In this document: piece after piece, positions 8,731 through 17,498 of the stretch
Layout of the letters: each line of letters opens with the position of its first letter
Position numbering within the stretch: position 1 is the first letter of the stretch
From: JAUWVG01 sp964633715
GTDB taxonomy: Bacteria; Acidobacteriota; Aminicenantia; Aminicenantales; Aminicenantaceae
NCBI GenBank assembly: GCA_964633715.1
Contig: CAZWHQ010000004.1
Span: 1 to 64,000 of the forward strand
Reading direction: 5' to 3'
DNA length: 64,000 nt
Program-made: the position numbers and the translations under genes
The notes under the pieces: generated by a model
Told to the model about the DNA's origin: nothing
Seen by the model: the letters and a program-made list of their open reading frames with translations, nothing else
Databases searched by the model: none

Positions 8731-9586
8731 CGCTCTTTTCCTTGGATTCCTCATGAATCTTTTGAGTGTTTACCCAGACGATCATTTTCTGAATGAACTT
8801 TTTACGTTTCTTATTAACGATAAACATACCTAGACCAAGAAGTGAAAAAATGACCAAACCACTCCCTACAAAATTGAATCCCGCCCACCGAACGGAATCG
8901 AGGTGAATGGGGCCTAAAATTTTACCTCCTTTTTTGCTGACATCATGGCAGCGAGAACAGTATTCCTTATAATCGCGCTTGGTCCCGTGCGCAGAATCTC
9001 CATAATGACAAGAGATGCAAATATTCATGTCGAATTTTTGAGATAAATCACCCTTGCGGTGTCCAGAAATTTTTCCAAGAGATGTCCCTTTGAAAATTCC
9101 TTTGACGCTCACTTCGGGATGGCAGATAGTACATGTCTTGCCAATGTTGGTTTCATGAACAGAAGATTCTGGATGATCGTGTAGGAGAACAAAATGTTTG
9201 GTATGACAGTCATAACACAAAGGGAGAGTTTTTCCCGGTGTCACATCTCTGTATTCAAAATGTATGTTTTTTGTATACTCCTCCTCTTCTTCTGGATGGC
9301 AGCTTGCGCAGTTTACTTTTTTAAAACCCTCTCTAAAGTGGAGAGAAGGTGTCGCCTGGACATGACAGTCCACACAGGTCATCCCGATATTAAAATGAAC
9401 ATCCTGAGCCCATTTGGATGGATCGACGTAAAGAGAACGTCTACTCCCATTTTTAAGAGTTTGAGAGATTTCAGGCTTTTCATGGCATTTGAGGCAGTCT
9501 TTGTCAACAATGGATTGTGCATAAAAAGGAAGAATGGACAATCCAAATAGGAGAAAAACTAAAATCCCAATTGTTTTCAAATGCAT
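8714..9586 (-). CDS. Heptaheme c-type cytochrome with C-terminal membrane anchor
   Basis: 290-residue exported cytochrome with a signal peptide (residues 1-24, FYAQS cleavage region) and seven CxxCH sites at about residues 31, 71, 93, 124, 152, 190 and 210 (CLKCH, CVDCH, CASCH, CYDCH, CTICH, CISCH, CSRCH). A single helix near 232-256 is followed by a very basic tail (NKKRKKF), leaving the haems in the periplasm and the tail in the cytoplasm. Extra histidines between the motifs fit bis-His ligation. Position before the ferredoxin, NrfD and molybdopterin genes matches the QrcA or ActA slot of quinone-linked complexes, so it probably exchanges electrons between that complex and soluble or outer-membrane partners. 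Confidence 0.87.
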   Translation of the reverse strand: MHLKTIGILVFLLFGLSILPFYAQSIVDKDCLKCHEKPEISQTLKNGSRRSLYVDPSKWAQDVHFNIGMTCVDCHVQATPSLHFREGFKKVNCASCHPEEEEEYTKNIHFEYRDVTPGKTLPLCYDCHTKHFVLLHDHPESSVHETNIGKTCTICHPEVSVKGIFKGTSLGKISGHRKGDLSQKFDMNICISCHYGDSAHGTKRDYKEYCSRCHDVSKKGGKILGPIHLDSVRWAGFNFVGSGLVIFSLLGLGMFIVNKKRKKFIQKMIVWVNTQKIHEESKEKSDEKLE

Positions 9587-9677
9587 TTCTGCATGACTCT
9601 CATCAAGTTGATTTACCTATCACATTTGCCATGAATAGACAAAATTTGAACACAACATCCTTTTGTTGTCAAGATAC

Positions 9678-10505
9678 TCAGAAGGGGACCACAATTCCCC
9701 ACATGAATTTATAGAATTTATCTTTGTTTCCAAGCTGGCTTAGCCGGATATCCTTCCAGATGCTTGAGCCTATGGATATCTCTAAGGATTTAAAAATCCG
9801 GGTGCGGATAAACAGGGTCGCCAAATAGGTCTGGCCTGATGCAAACAGTTCATTAGTCTGTGCAAAAATCTGACCGTGTAAACCAATGCCATTTTCGAAC
9901 CAGTATCCCAGCCTTATCCCATATTCCTGTTTCACCCTCTCTCCGGACATATCGAGATAGCTCCTCTGATTGGTATTATGAAGGAACCAAGTAAAAGGTT
10001 CGATATAGAGGTTTCCTGTTTCGAATGGAATCCCCAAGCCGATATAATTACGGTTGAGAAAATAGGCGCCTAAATCCCGTTGACTTTTATGATCAGAATC
10101 ATGGTTGCTGTCATGCCCGATGTACAGTACAAGATTATCGAAAACTGTCTGCCTGATGGAAAAATGCCAGTCAAACTTTGTTCTCCGGTTGCCGTCATCA
10201 TGGGTGACAAGTTGCGCGAGAAATCGTGTCGTTGGCGTAAAATAAATAGTGTTCTGGAAGCCAAAGTTCCAACGGTCTATGGATCCGGACCTGTCATTGA
10301 AACTAGGAAAAGTACTTGGAGACTGGAGATGTCCAAAAAATTCTCCATGAACGGTTATTTTTTTTCCCAAGCTCAGGCTGTTTTTTTCTGGTTTTGGCCT
10401 GAAGATGAAAATCTCTTGGGCAAAAGCCTTTGTGGTGAGATTTAAAGAGACTAGAAGGAGAATAAGGAAAGGATAAAGAATGTTTTTTTCAAATTTAAAA
10501 TTCAT
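9678..10505 (-). CDS. Outer-membrane beta-barrel protein, function unknown
   Basis: 275 residues with a signal peptide ending at TKAFAQ (about residue 30). The rest alternates hydrophobic and polar residues with aromatic girdles (RWNFGFQNTIYFT, TFLAQ-like strands, YIGLGIPF, YGIRLGYWF) and ends in phenylalanine (GIVVPF), the usual BAM recognition signal. It is shorter than MtrB-type cytochrome-sheathing porins. The start overlaps the end of the TonB receptor gene by 11 bases, with an AGGATTGG site before the ATG, so the two are probably coupled. Proximity to the cytochrome genes raises the idea of a role in redox exchange or substrate entry, but the sequence does not show this. Confidence 0.68.
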   Translation of the reverse strand: MNFKFEKNILYPFLILLLVSLNLTTKAFAQEIFIFRPKPEKNSLSLGKKITVHGEFFGHLQSPSTFPSFNDRSGSIDRWNFGFQNTIYFTPTTRFLAQLVTHDDGNRRTKFDWHFSIRQTVFDNLVLYIGHDSNHDSDHKSQRDLGAYFLNRNYIGLGIPFETGNLYIEPFTWFLHNTNQRSYLDMSGERVKQEYGIRLGYWFENGIGLHGQIFAQTNELFASGQTYLATLFIRTRIFKSLEISIGSSIWKDIRLSQLGNKDKFYKFMWGIVVPF

Positions 10506-13290
10506 AGGCCAATCCTAAACGAAAGACACGCGGGGATTGGATTTCTGTTGCATAGCGGAGAGGGAATTCAAGGCTTGTCCATTCATTCTCTTCCGTTGCA
10601 AGAGATCTATTCGTCATATTAAAACCATCGAGGATGATCCGCAGTCTTGATTCTCCGATGTTGAACGTTTTTTCAATTCTTATATCAATGGTCCTGTTAT
10701 ATTCGTATCTTGCTTTTCCCCGGGGATGTGCCTGGATATAAAAGGGGCCTTGATTCATTCCCGTGACGATAATTTTTCTCGCGAATGGCTGGCCATCATA
10801 GTATTTTATGATTCCGGATAATTTGATTCCCAGAGGTGCCAGATAGATCAGTCCTAGCCTTCCCGTATAACCTCTGTCAAATCGCGGATTTCCTTCTGAA
10901 TTGATTAATGTATTCGGATTGTCATAAAGCTTTCCGACAACTCCGTCATCATTTTCCCATTCTGAATTTCCTGGATTAGTCGAACTAATTGCATTGACAG
11001 CTGTCAGAGAAAGGAAGAATGTGAAGTGATCTCCATATTTTTTTAATAGGGTCAGGTCAAGCCCATAATAATAGGACTTCCTGTTATTTGAATCGGCATT
11101 TGTGAGCAAATAATAATCCTGCCCCAAGCTCTCTGCTATCTGGTTATAAACAGTAAAAGTCAGATCATCGTGTGTATCGGGAATCCTGTCATCTCCAACA
11201 TCTTGGATTTCCACCTCTTCGTACGATGTGTCTGGAACTCCAGTATTGATTGTTTCGACGAGGTCCTTTGTCCTGCGATAAAATCCTGAAAGAGTAAGGA
11301 TCCAACCGGGACCAAAAGAATTGACGTAGGCAAGAGCAAGTTCATCGGTAAACGGCCGTTTGAGATCCGGATCGATCTGAGAAAATAAAGGGCCTTCCCT
11401 CCTAAGAAGGTTTCCCATTTCCTCGGGTTGAAAGATGTTGTCTGAAGATGCATCATTCCAAGCATAGATTTCTGTACCAAGAGCATCGCGATTTCCATAT
11501 GTGAGATAGTTAAGGGGGAGAGTATGAAAGTATCGTGCCGCAGAGAATTTAATAACGGAAGTCTTTGTTTCAGTCAGAGGAATTGTAAGACCAAATCGAG
11601 GAGAAAGATTGAGCCAGTCTATGTTGTATTTTAATCCGGCGGTGGCCGGTGTGTCGGGGAACCAACCTCTACTCATGGCGATATTGAATCCGAAATACAG
11701 AGAAACTAAATTAGAAAAAGTCCATGCTTCCTGGAGAAAAAAGTTTAAATGATAGGACGTTTCATAGTGATGAACTGGAGTGTTGAATAGAGCGACTTGA
11801 AGAGGGTGGTTATTGAATGTATAAAGATGCCTGTTGTTTTGAATATCGAAAAGCGTGGAAGCTGTGGCATATTTGAGCTGTAGACCATACTGCAGTTTAT
11901 GCATGGCACCAAAAATGGTGGGTAGTAGAGATTGCCCGCGGAGTTTAAAACTCATCGTTTGCCGAGTGCTGTCGGTTTGAAAAGGGGCAATGCCGCTGGG
12001 TACATGTGTGAATATATCTGCTGTGTAATCTGAGGATAGGTTTTCCTGGAAACTAGACCGTTGATCTCCATAAGCAAAGCTAAGACCTGCCTGAAGGATA
12101 TGATTTGTTCCAAAATGGCCGTTCCAAAACAGCTGGAGGACATGGAATAAATTTTTTTTATCGGTTGTCGAAGAAAAAGGAATGTCTCGGCCGGCCCCAA
12201 AGGTAGGGGAAGATATAGTCTGTCCAGTCCAAAGAAAACGAAAATAGCTGTTGGCCATCTGGTATTTTAAGCTGAATAAACCTGTGACCACAGAGCTTTC
12301 ATCTGTTGTCTCGAACTCGGCCAAGTCTCTCCCTATGCTATAGACCGAGGCAGATGTCGAGAAATCCAATTTTCCCGGAACGATTGGTCCGGAAATACGG
12401 ATGTTTCCATCTGTAAAATAATCAAACATGTTGCTTTCGAAAATCCCTTCCCGTTCCACACGAGGGATGATATTCGTACTCCGGAATTTTTTTGGGATAA
12501 AAAATGTGCAAAGACTTCCAGTGAGTTTAGATGATTCTTCCCTTGTTATAAGATTAAAATGTCCTCCTGGTGACAGCGCATAAGGCGGATGACCAGCGTT
12601 GGTGAGTTGGGAGTACTGAAAACTGAAAAAATCCGGGTAAAAGAGGGGTATTCCTGACAAAAATGGATCGGTCACATCCATTCCATTGAGCAAGTAAACA
12701 TTCTGAGTCCAAGAGCTGTTTCCACGCGAACCGAATAGAGCGGGGCGATCTCCCCAAAGACCTCCAACATCGATACGATTGGTCGTCGCGGAGAGATCCT
12801 GGTTTTCGATAAGAGACCAGACATTGTGAGCTGATGGCGTCGAATGGATTTGAGTTTCGTTCAAAATTGTCTGAAACACATTGTCCGTATAATCGATGGT
12901 GGATATAACGGATTCATTCAAATTGTCCGAAGATGTTGAAAGGACAACAGACACAAAAAGTGTCTGAGATGGATCCAAAAGTATATTTTCAAGGATCTGA
13001 GGCTGGAGGTTTTCTTTATCAAATCGAATGGAGTATCTTCCTGGTTGGAGTCCGGTTATATGGAAGGCCCCATTTTCATCGGATTGAATGGATTGCTGCC
13101 ATTCATACTGTTGATGTCTCAATTGGATAAGGACCTGAGGTAGAGGATTTTCCTCAAAATCCTTGCATGTACCCCAAATTGTGCCAAAATTATTTGCTAA
13201 TAAAGAGGAATTTAAAAAGGAAAAAAATAGACACAGAACAAAAACAAAATATTTTTTATAGAAAATGCCTCTCAGCCTGCTGCTCCTCAA
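10495..13290 (-). CDS. TonB-dependent receptor with carboxypeptidase-regulatory-like N-terminal domain
   Basis: Large outer-membrane receptor. After a signal peptide (YFVFVLCLFFSF, ending near SSLLA) comes a carboxypeptidase-regulatory beta-sandwich (GTIWGTCKDFEENPLPQV through GLQPGRYSIRF), then a plug domain and a barrel of about 22 strands ending FRLGLAYEF. This SusC-like plan is typical of receptors taking up peptides, glycans or chelates; no ligand can be named. The open frame continues upstream to 13476 with ATGs at 13476 and 13368, but the first overlaps lpdA and neither has a ribosome site. The TTG at 13290 gives a normal signal peptide and lies just downstream of a good promoter. The start remains the weakest part of this call. 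Confidence 0.83.
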   Translation of the reverse strand: MRSSRLRGIFYKKYFVFVLCLFFSFLNSSLLANNFGTIWGTCKDFEENPLPQVLIQLRHQQYEWQQSIQSDENGAFHITGLQPGRYSIRFDKENLQPQILENILLDPSQTLFVSVVLSTSSDNLNESVISTIDYTDNVFQTILNETQIHSTPSAHNVWSLIENQDLSATTNRIDVGGLWGDRPALFGSRGNSSWTQNVYLLNGMDVTDPFLSGIPLFYPDFFSFQYSQLTNAGHPPYALSPGGHFNLITREESSKLTGSLCTFFIPKKFRSTNIIPRVEREGIFESNMFDYFTDGNIRISGPIVPGKLDFSTSASVYSIGRDLAEFETTDESSVVTGLFSLKYQMANSYFRFLWTGQTISSPTFGAGRDIPFSSTTDKKNLFHVLQLFWNGHFGTNHILQAGLSFAYGDQRSSFQENLSSDYTADIFTHVPSGIAPFQTDSTRQTMSFKLRGQSLLPTIFGAMHKLQYGLQLKYATASTLFDIQNNRHLYTFNNHPLQVALFNTPVHHYETSYHLNFFLQEAWTFSNLVSLYFGFNIAMSRGWFPDTPATAGLKYNIDWLNLSPRFGLTIPLTETKTSVIKFSAARYFHTLPLNYLTYGNRDALGTEIYAWNDASSDNIFQPEEMGNLLRREGPLFSQIDPDLKRPFTDELALAYVNSFGPGWILTLSGFYRRTKDLVETINTGVPDTSYEEVEIQDVGDDRIPDTHDDLTFTVYNQIAESLGQDYYLLTNADSNNRKSYYYGLDLTLLKKYGDHFTFFLSLTAVNAISSTNPGNSEWENDDGVVGKLYDNPNTLINSEGNPRFDRGYTGRLGLIYLAPLGIKLSGIIKYYDGQPFARKIIVTGMNQGPFYIQAHPRGKARYEYNRTIDIRIEKTFNIGESRLRIILDGFNMTNRSLATEENEWTSLEFPLRYATEIQSPRVFRLGLAYEF

Positions 13291-13309
13291 TTTATAGCCA
13301 GTCTTGTTA

Positions 13310-13338
13310 TTTATGACTTTTTTATTCTCACCTGTCAA
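13310..13338 (-). promoter_or_regulatory. Candidate sigma-70-type promoter for the TonB receptor run
   Basis: Read on the minus strand, TTGACA is followed after 17 bases by CATAAA: a perfect -35 box with optimal spacing and a four-of-six -10 box. Initiation would fall near 13303, only about 13 bases before the proposed TTG start at 13290. It may drive the redox/envelope run towards 1103. Confidence 0.45.
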
Positions 13339-13451
13339 GAATAAATGAAAAACAGCAAGCTTTTCCATGGCCACGATGGATTTGAAGGGGGTCTTTTCTA
13401 TACAGGTGGGAAAGGATATAATACGGCCACCATTAAGGAGAGTAGCGAACA

Positions 13452-14852
13452 ATGGACGAAAAATGTGATATTGCAATTTTAGGAGGCGGACCTGGTGGTT
13501 ATGTTGCGGCCATTCGCGGCGCTCAACTCAAGAAAAAAGTCTTGCTTATTGAAAAAGATCTGATTGGGGGAACTTGTTTGAACCATGGGTGTATCCCTAC
13601 AAAATATCTTCTTCATCAAACTCAAATGCTCAGGGAACTCAAGGGTCAAACAAATATTGAGGGGCCTATTGAGCAGATACGGTTGAATTGGTCCAAGGTT
13701 CAAGAAGGAAAAAGGAACAGCGTGGAAAGGCTTGTTAAGGGCATTGAATTTCTCTTGAAGAAAAATGGTGTGCAGATTTTACGTGGTGAAGCCAGTTTAA
13801 AATCAGAGAAAGAAGTGGCCGTCCAATCCAAGGAAGAAATGAGAATTTTCCCTGATAAGATAATTCTGGCGACAGGAAGTGAATCAGCCGGTTTGCCATT
13901 CCTCCAACCAGATGGGAAAAAAATTGTCACCAGTAAAGAAGCCCTTGGGTTGAATGAGCTGCCTCAACGTCTGTTGATTGTTGGAGCTGGAGCCATAGGG
14001 CTGGAGATGGGGACGATTTTTCATCGAATGGGTTGTGATGTGACCATCCTGGAAATTGAAAAAAATGTTCTGCCGGGGATCGATCGTGATATGGCCGTGC
14101 GACTGGAAAGGCTCTTAAAGGCCCAAGGACTCAAAATCTATACGCAGATGAAAATTGAAAAAAAAGATCTGAAAAATGGGATTGTCGAACTGGAAGGGAT
14201 AAATCTGAAGACGTCATCCCGGTTTTCTTTTGCGGCCGACAAAGTGCTTCTTGCTACAGGGAGGACTCCGAATTCTGAAGAATTCAGGGAGAAAGATGCA
14301 AGACTGATTTTTGATCCTTTTGGATTTTTAAAGGTCGATTTTAAGCTTGAGACAGGGATTCCTGGAATTTATGCCATTGGGGATCTCATTGGGGGGAAAT
14401 TGCTGGCCCACAAAGCGTCCCATGAAGGAATTTTTGCTGTTGAAAATGCTTGTGGACAAACAAGAGCTAAAAAAGACAATGCGCTGCCCTCTGCCGTGTT
14501 TACCGAACCCGAATTTGCCTGGGTTGGGATTACGGAGTCGGAAGCCAAAAACAAAGGCCTCTCTGTTTTTACGGGGCTTTTTACTCTCCAGGCAAACAGC
14601 CGGGCCTTGACAATGGGAAAGCTGGACGGAATGGTCAAAATCTTAAGTGACTCTGAAGAACGGATATTAGGCGCACAAATCCTTTCTCCACATGCAAGTG
14701 AAATTGTCATGGAAGTCACATTAGCCATTCAGAAAAGGCTCAAACTGTCCGACCTTTCTTCTGTGATCCATATTCATCCAACTCTCTCCGAAGCCGTGAT
14801 GGAGGCTGCCCTCAAGGCAAAAGGTGAAGCCATCCATATGCTCAACACTTAG
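13452..14852 (+). CDS. lpdA: Dihydrolipoamide dehydrogenase (E3)
   Basis: 466-residue FAD-dependent dithiol oxidoreductase that reoxidises dihydrolipoyl groups of 2-oxo-acid dehydrogenases or the glycine cleavage H protein with NAD+. Visible are the FAD Rossmann motif GGGPGGYVAAIRGAQ, the redox disulfide GGTCLNHGCIPTK (C-x4-C), the NAD motif VGAGAIGLEMG, the second FAD motif IYAIGDLIGG, and the C-terminal HIHPTLSE with the catalytic His-Glu pair. An AAGGAG site lies 11 bases before the ATG. No E1, E2 or glycine-cleavage genes are nearby, so the partner complex is unknown. It is convergent with the sulfatase-fold gene 10 bases downstream. Confidence 0.94.
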   Translation: MDEKCDIAILGGGPGGYVAAIRGAQLKKKVLLIEKDLIGGTCLNHGCIPTKYLLHQTQMLRELKGQTNIEGPIEQIRLNWSKVQEGKRNSVERLVKGIEFLLKKNGVQILRGEASLKSEKEVAVQSKEEMRIFPDKIILATGSESAGLPFLQPDGKKIVTSKEALGLNELPQRLLIVGAGAIGLEMGTIFHRMGCDVTILEIEKNVLPGIDRDMAVRLERLLKAQGLKIYTQMKIEKKDLKNGIVELEGINLKTSSRFSFAADKVLLATGRTPNSEEFREKDARLIFDPFGFLKVDFKLETGIPGIYAIGDLIGGKLLAHKASHEGIFAVENACGQTRAKKDNALPSAVFTEPEFAWVGITESEAKNKGLSVFTGLFTLQANSRALTMGKLDGMVKILSDSEERILGAQILSPHASEIVMEVTLAIQKRLKLSDLSSVIHIHPTLSEAVMEAALKAKGEAIHMLNT

Positions 14853-14862
14853 AGGCCCCATC

Positions 14863-16503
14863 TTATTTGATGTAGCCAAGGGCCTTGAGCATTTCTTCCA
14901 CGTCTTTTCCGATCTTTACTTCTTCTTTGTTTTGCAAAATATTTCGAGAGAATTCATTTAATTTATTTTCGAGATTTGACATTTTGGCTGACTGTTCTTC
15001 TTCGGAATAGACATTTATTTTCTCATCAAAATCGTTTTCGAGATCATAGAGTTCATAGTTTTGATCTCCAGGGGTGAAAATCAGGTGCCAGGGATATTGT
15101 AAAAGGGCAAACTTATCCTTCATCGCTTCTGGCTTGTACGTTTCTTGGAAAATAACGTCCTGCGATTCCCTTTTCAATTTATTGAGGTTTCTTCCCAAAT
15201 AATCAGGTGTATTTCTAAATTTGACTATGTCCATGACTGTTGGGGCTATGTCAAGAAGCGTGACGTATTCGTCAACCGTAGTATTCCTTTTTGAACGGAG
15301 AGGGTTGTAGATAATGAGAGGAACTTTCATATAGACATTCTGGAGGAAATGGATATGTCCAAAATGCGCATCGCCGTAGGCCGTGTTGTATTCTCCCAAA
15401 CCTTCGCCATGGTCCCCGACGACCAGAATATGGGTTTTATCCAAAAGGTCGAGATCTTTGAGTTTGGCCAGAAGTTTTCCGAATTCGTGATCCATGTACT
15501 CGACTTCATTCCTGTACAATTCCCGCCATCTCTCTAAGGTATGGTAGGATTTTCCTCGGAATTTCATCTTGATTTGCCGGGGTGAAGAACGATTGAACAG
15601 GGCAATTTTTGCGTTTTTTCTGAAGTAGAAAGTGTTACTATCCTTCCGGGTCTCCCAACCCAAATACGGATCGATGTTTATATTCTTATCATCTGGAGGA
15701 ACTGAAAAATCGAGTGTATCCAATCTGGCCGCAAATCTGTCCGGGTCTTCCATATAGTCATTGTTTATGTTGAATGTGACTACATTATTGCCGGATTTGA
15801 GATGGAGTTCGATTTCGTTATTTTCAAGTTTTCCCAGGTTGTATGTTCCCAGTACTTTGTCATTGAGAGATACTGTCAACTCTGCAGGCATTCCTGGTGG
15901 ATAATAGGGATCGTGGGGATCTGAATAGTGCACCCACATGAAAAATTTTTTCTCTTCTTTACTGTCCAGCCAACGGAATACGCGCTCGTTGACTTCTCCC
16001 GCATTCAGATACCATCTATTTTTGGGGAACTCGTCAAAATAAACGTCAAAACCCTTAGCGAGACCAAATTGAGATTTTAGGACACCCAGAGAAATGAAGG
16101 CGGATGTCTGGTATCCATTTTTCTGAAACATTTCTGGAAAAGAAGGATGTTTTTTTCTCTCTGCTATGATTTGCCCATTGTTGTAGTTCTTTATTTCGTG
16201 CGGAGGTTCAGAAAAAAAAAGGGATGCGTGCGAAGGGAGCGTTATGGGGATAAGGCTGAAACAGTTTTCGTATCGTGTTCCCTGCTGCGCCAAAGAATCG
16301 ATATTTGGCGTAGAGGCATTCTGTGTTTTGTAAGCACTGATAAAGTCGGCCCTCTGTGTATCCAGTGTGATAAGGATGAAATTGAGATTCTCTTTGGCCG
16401 TACGGCAGCAAAACAAACAAAGGAGTAATACAGCGCAAGAAAAAATCCAAAATAAACGTCCAAAAAATTTTGGAACAAATGTGATATATTTTCTATATAA
16501 CAA
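14863..16503 (-). CDS. Sulfatase-fold hydrolase, probable lipoprotein, with inserted beta-rich domain
   Basis: 546 residues of alkaline-phosphatase-superfamily type. The N-terminus is a hydrophobic segment ending in LFCCRT, a possible lipobox. Metal and active-site blocks are present: LITLDTQRAD, LPSHASLFF, YSDPHDPYYPPG and GDHGEGLGEY. The catalytic position reads T-L-P-S-H rather than the C/S-x-P-x-R of formylglycine sulfatases, so threonine would be the nucleophile, as in some phospho-transferring relatives. Between the DPHDPYYPP block (about 210) and ERWRELYRNEVEYMD (about 335), some 120 beta-rich residues are inserted. The start codon is TTG with only a weak AAGAAG site. Sulfate-ester, phosphonate or phosphate-ester substrates all remain open. 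Confidence 0.82.
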   Translation of the reverse strand: MLYRKYITFVPKFFGRLFWIFSCAVLLLCLFCCRTAKENLNFILITLDTQRADFISAYKTQNASTPNIDSLAQQGTRYENCFSLIPITLPSHASLFFSEPPHEIKNYNNGQIIAERKKHPSFPEMFQKNGYQTSAFISLGVLKSQFGLAKGFDVYFDEFPKNRWYLNAGEVNERVFRWLDSKEEKKFFMWVHYSDPHDPYYPPGMPAELTVSLNDKVLGTYNLGKLENNEIELHLKSGNNVVTFNINNDYMEDPDRFAARLDTLDFSVPPDDKNINIDPYLGWETRKDSNTFYFRKNAKIALFNRSSPRQIKMKFRGKSYHTLERWRELYRNEVEYMDHEFGKLLAKLKDLDLLDKTHILVVGDHGEGLGEYNTAYGDAHFGHIHFLQNVYMKVPLIIYNPLRSKRNTTVDEYVTLLDIAPTVMDIVKFRNTPDYLGRNLNKLKRESQDVIFQETYKPEAMKDKFALLQYPWHLIFTPGDQNYELYDLENDFDEKINVYSEEEQSAKMSNLENKLNEFSRNILQNKEEVKIGKDVEEMLKALGYIK

Positions 16504-16594
16504 CTTATTTACTTCTTCTTTGTCAGCTTTTTCCTCGAGAAAAGTAACGCTAATATAAATATTATTAAAAAAATAAAAAAATATGTCAAAATGA

Positions 16595-16623
16595 TTGCAT
16601 CTTTCAAAATATTTTTATACAAT
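16595..16623 (+). promoter_or_regulatory. Candidate promoter for the nuo operon
   Basis: TTGCAT, 17 bases, then TACAAT on the plus strand in a very AT-rich 141-base gap between the sulfatase-fold gene and nuoA. The -10 box matches five of six consensus bases and the -35 box three of six. Transcription would start about 15 bases before the nuoA ATG, which has no evident Shine-Dalgarno site. Confidence 0.4.
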
Positions 16624-16644
16624 CTATCCCTTTATTAAACGCAA

Positions 16645-16992
16645 ATGGTAGAAATAACATTAGTATTTGTTGTCTTTGGGCTCATTGGATTCATCATGGT
16701 TATGGTGAACAAAATTCTTGGGCCAAAGAAATTAACTCCTCTCAAAGAATCTCCTTTTGAGTGTGGAAGTCCATATCTCCAAGATTCTATTTATCCTGTT
16801 CCCATTAAATATTATCTTGTTGCGTTCCTTTTTCTCCTTTTTGATATTGAAGTTGTATTCTTTTTTCCTTGGGCATTGGTTTTTAAGAAATTGGGCTCTT
16901 CAGCCCTGCTTATCATGTTTGCCTACGTCCTCATCCTCGTAGTGGGATTTGTTTATGCTTGGCAAAAAGGAGCTTTTCAGTGGGAAGAATAA
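16645..16992 (+). CDS. nuoA: NADH-quinone oxidoreductase subunit A
   Basis: 115-residue membrane subunit of complex I with three helices. The conserved middle block FECGSPY...YPVPIKYYLVAFLFLLFDIEVVFFFPWA is intact, including the invariant Cys and Glu/Asp residues of the loop near the quinone cavity. First gene of the nuo run. It overlaps nuoB by 13 bases. The ATG lacks a clear ribosome site, so translation may be leaderless-like or weak. Confidence 0.95.
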   Translation: MVEITLVFVVFGLIGFIMVMVNKILGPKKLTPLKESPFECGSPYLQDSIYPVPIKYYLVAFLFLLFDIEVVFFFPWALVFKKLGSSALLIMFAYVLILVVGFVYAWQKGAFQWEE

Positions 16993-17498
16993 AGCCAAGA
17001 CATCATTATCCTGAAGATCGAAAATACAAAGGCGGCTTTTTTACGACAAAGCTGAATTATGTGATGGGGTGGGGAAGAAAATTTTCTCTTTTTCATTACC
17101 CCTTCATTACCGCATGCTGTGGAATGGAATACATGTCTGCTGCCTGCGCTCATTGGGATTTTGACCGATTTGGCGTTGGAATGACAACATTTTCTCCTCG
17201 CCAATCAGATATGCTTTTTGTAGTCGGTACAATTTCCCATAAAGAAGCGCCCGTGCTTAGAACAGTTTATGAACAGATGTGCGAACCTAAATGGGTAATC
17301 GCCTGTGGGGCCTGTACTCTTAGTGGAGGCATTTACGACACCTATGCGGTGGTGCAGGGAATCGATAAAATTATCCCGGTCGATGTGTTCATTCCGGGAT
17401 GTCCACCGCGCCCAGAGACAATTCTGGATGCTATAGAAAAGCTACAAGATAAAATTCAACATCAACAACAAGATTGGCGATGGAAATCGAAAAAGTAA
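16980..17498 (+). CDS. nuoB: NADH-quinone oxidoreductase subunit B (N2 cluster)
   Basis: Peripheral-arm subunit carrying the terminal [4Fe-4S] cluster N2 that reduces quinone. Cluster ligands are visible in ITACCGMEYM (tandem cysteines), GACTLSGGIYDTYAV and VFIPGCPPRPE. The frame also allows a TTG at 16959, but GTG at 16980 sits 7 bases after AAAGGAG and is preferred. The start lies inside the end of nuoA and the end overlaps nuoC, consistent with translational coupling. Length is normal for the family. Confidence 0.95.
   Translation: MGRIKPRHHYPEDRKYKGGFFTTKLNYVMGWGRKFSLFHYPFITACCGMEYMSAACAHWDFDRFGVGMTTFSPRQSDMLFVVGTISHKEAPVLRTVYEQMCEPKWVIACGACTLSGGIYDTYAVVQGIDKIIPVDVFIPGCPPRPETILDAIEKLQDKIQHQQQDWRWKSKK

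Noticed and set aside
13291..13476. N-terminal extension of the TonB receptor to 13476
   Set aside because: It overlaps lpdA, puts over 60 non-conserved residues before the signal peptide, and has no ribosome site.
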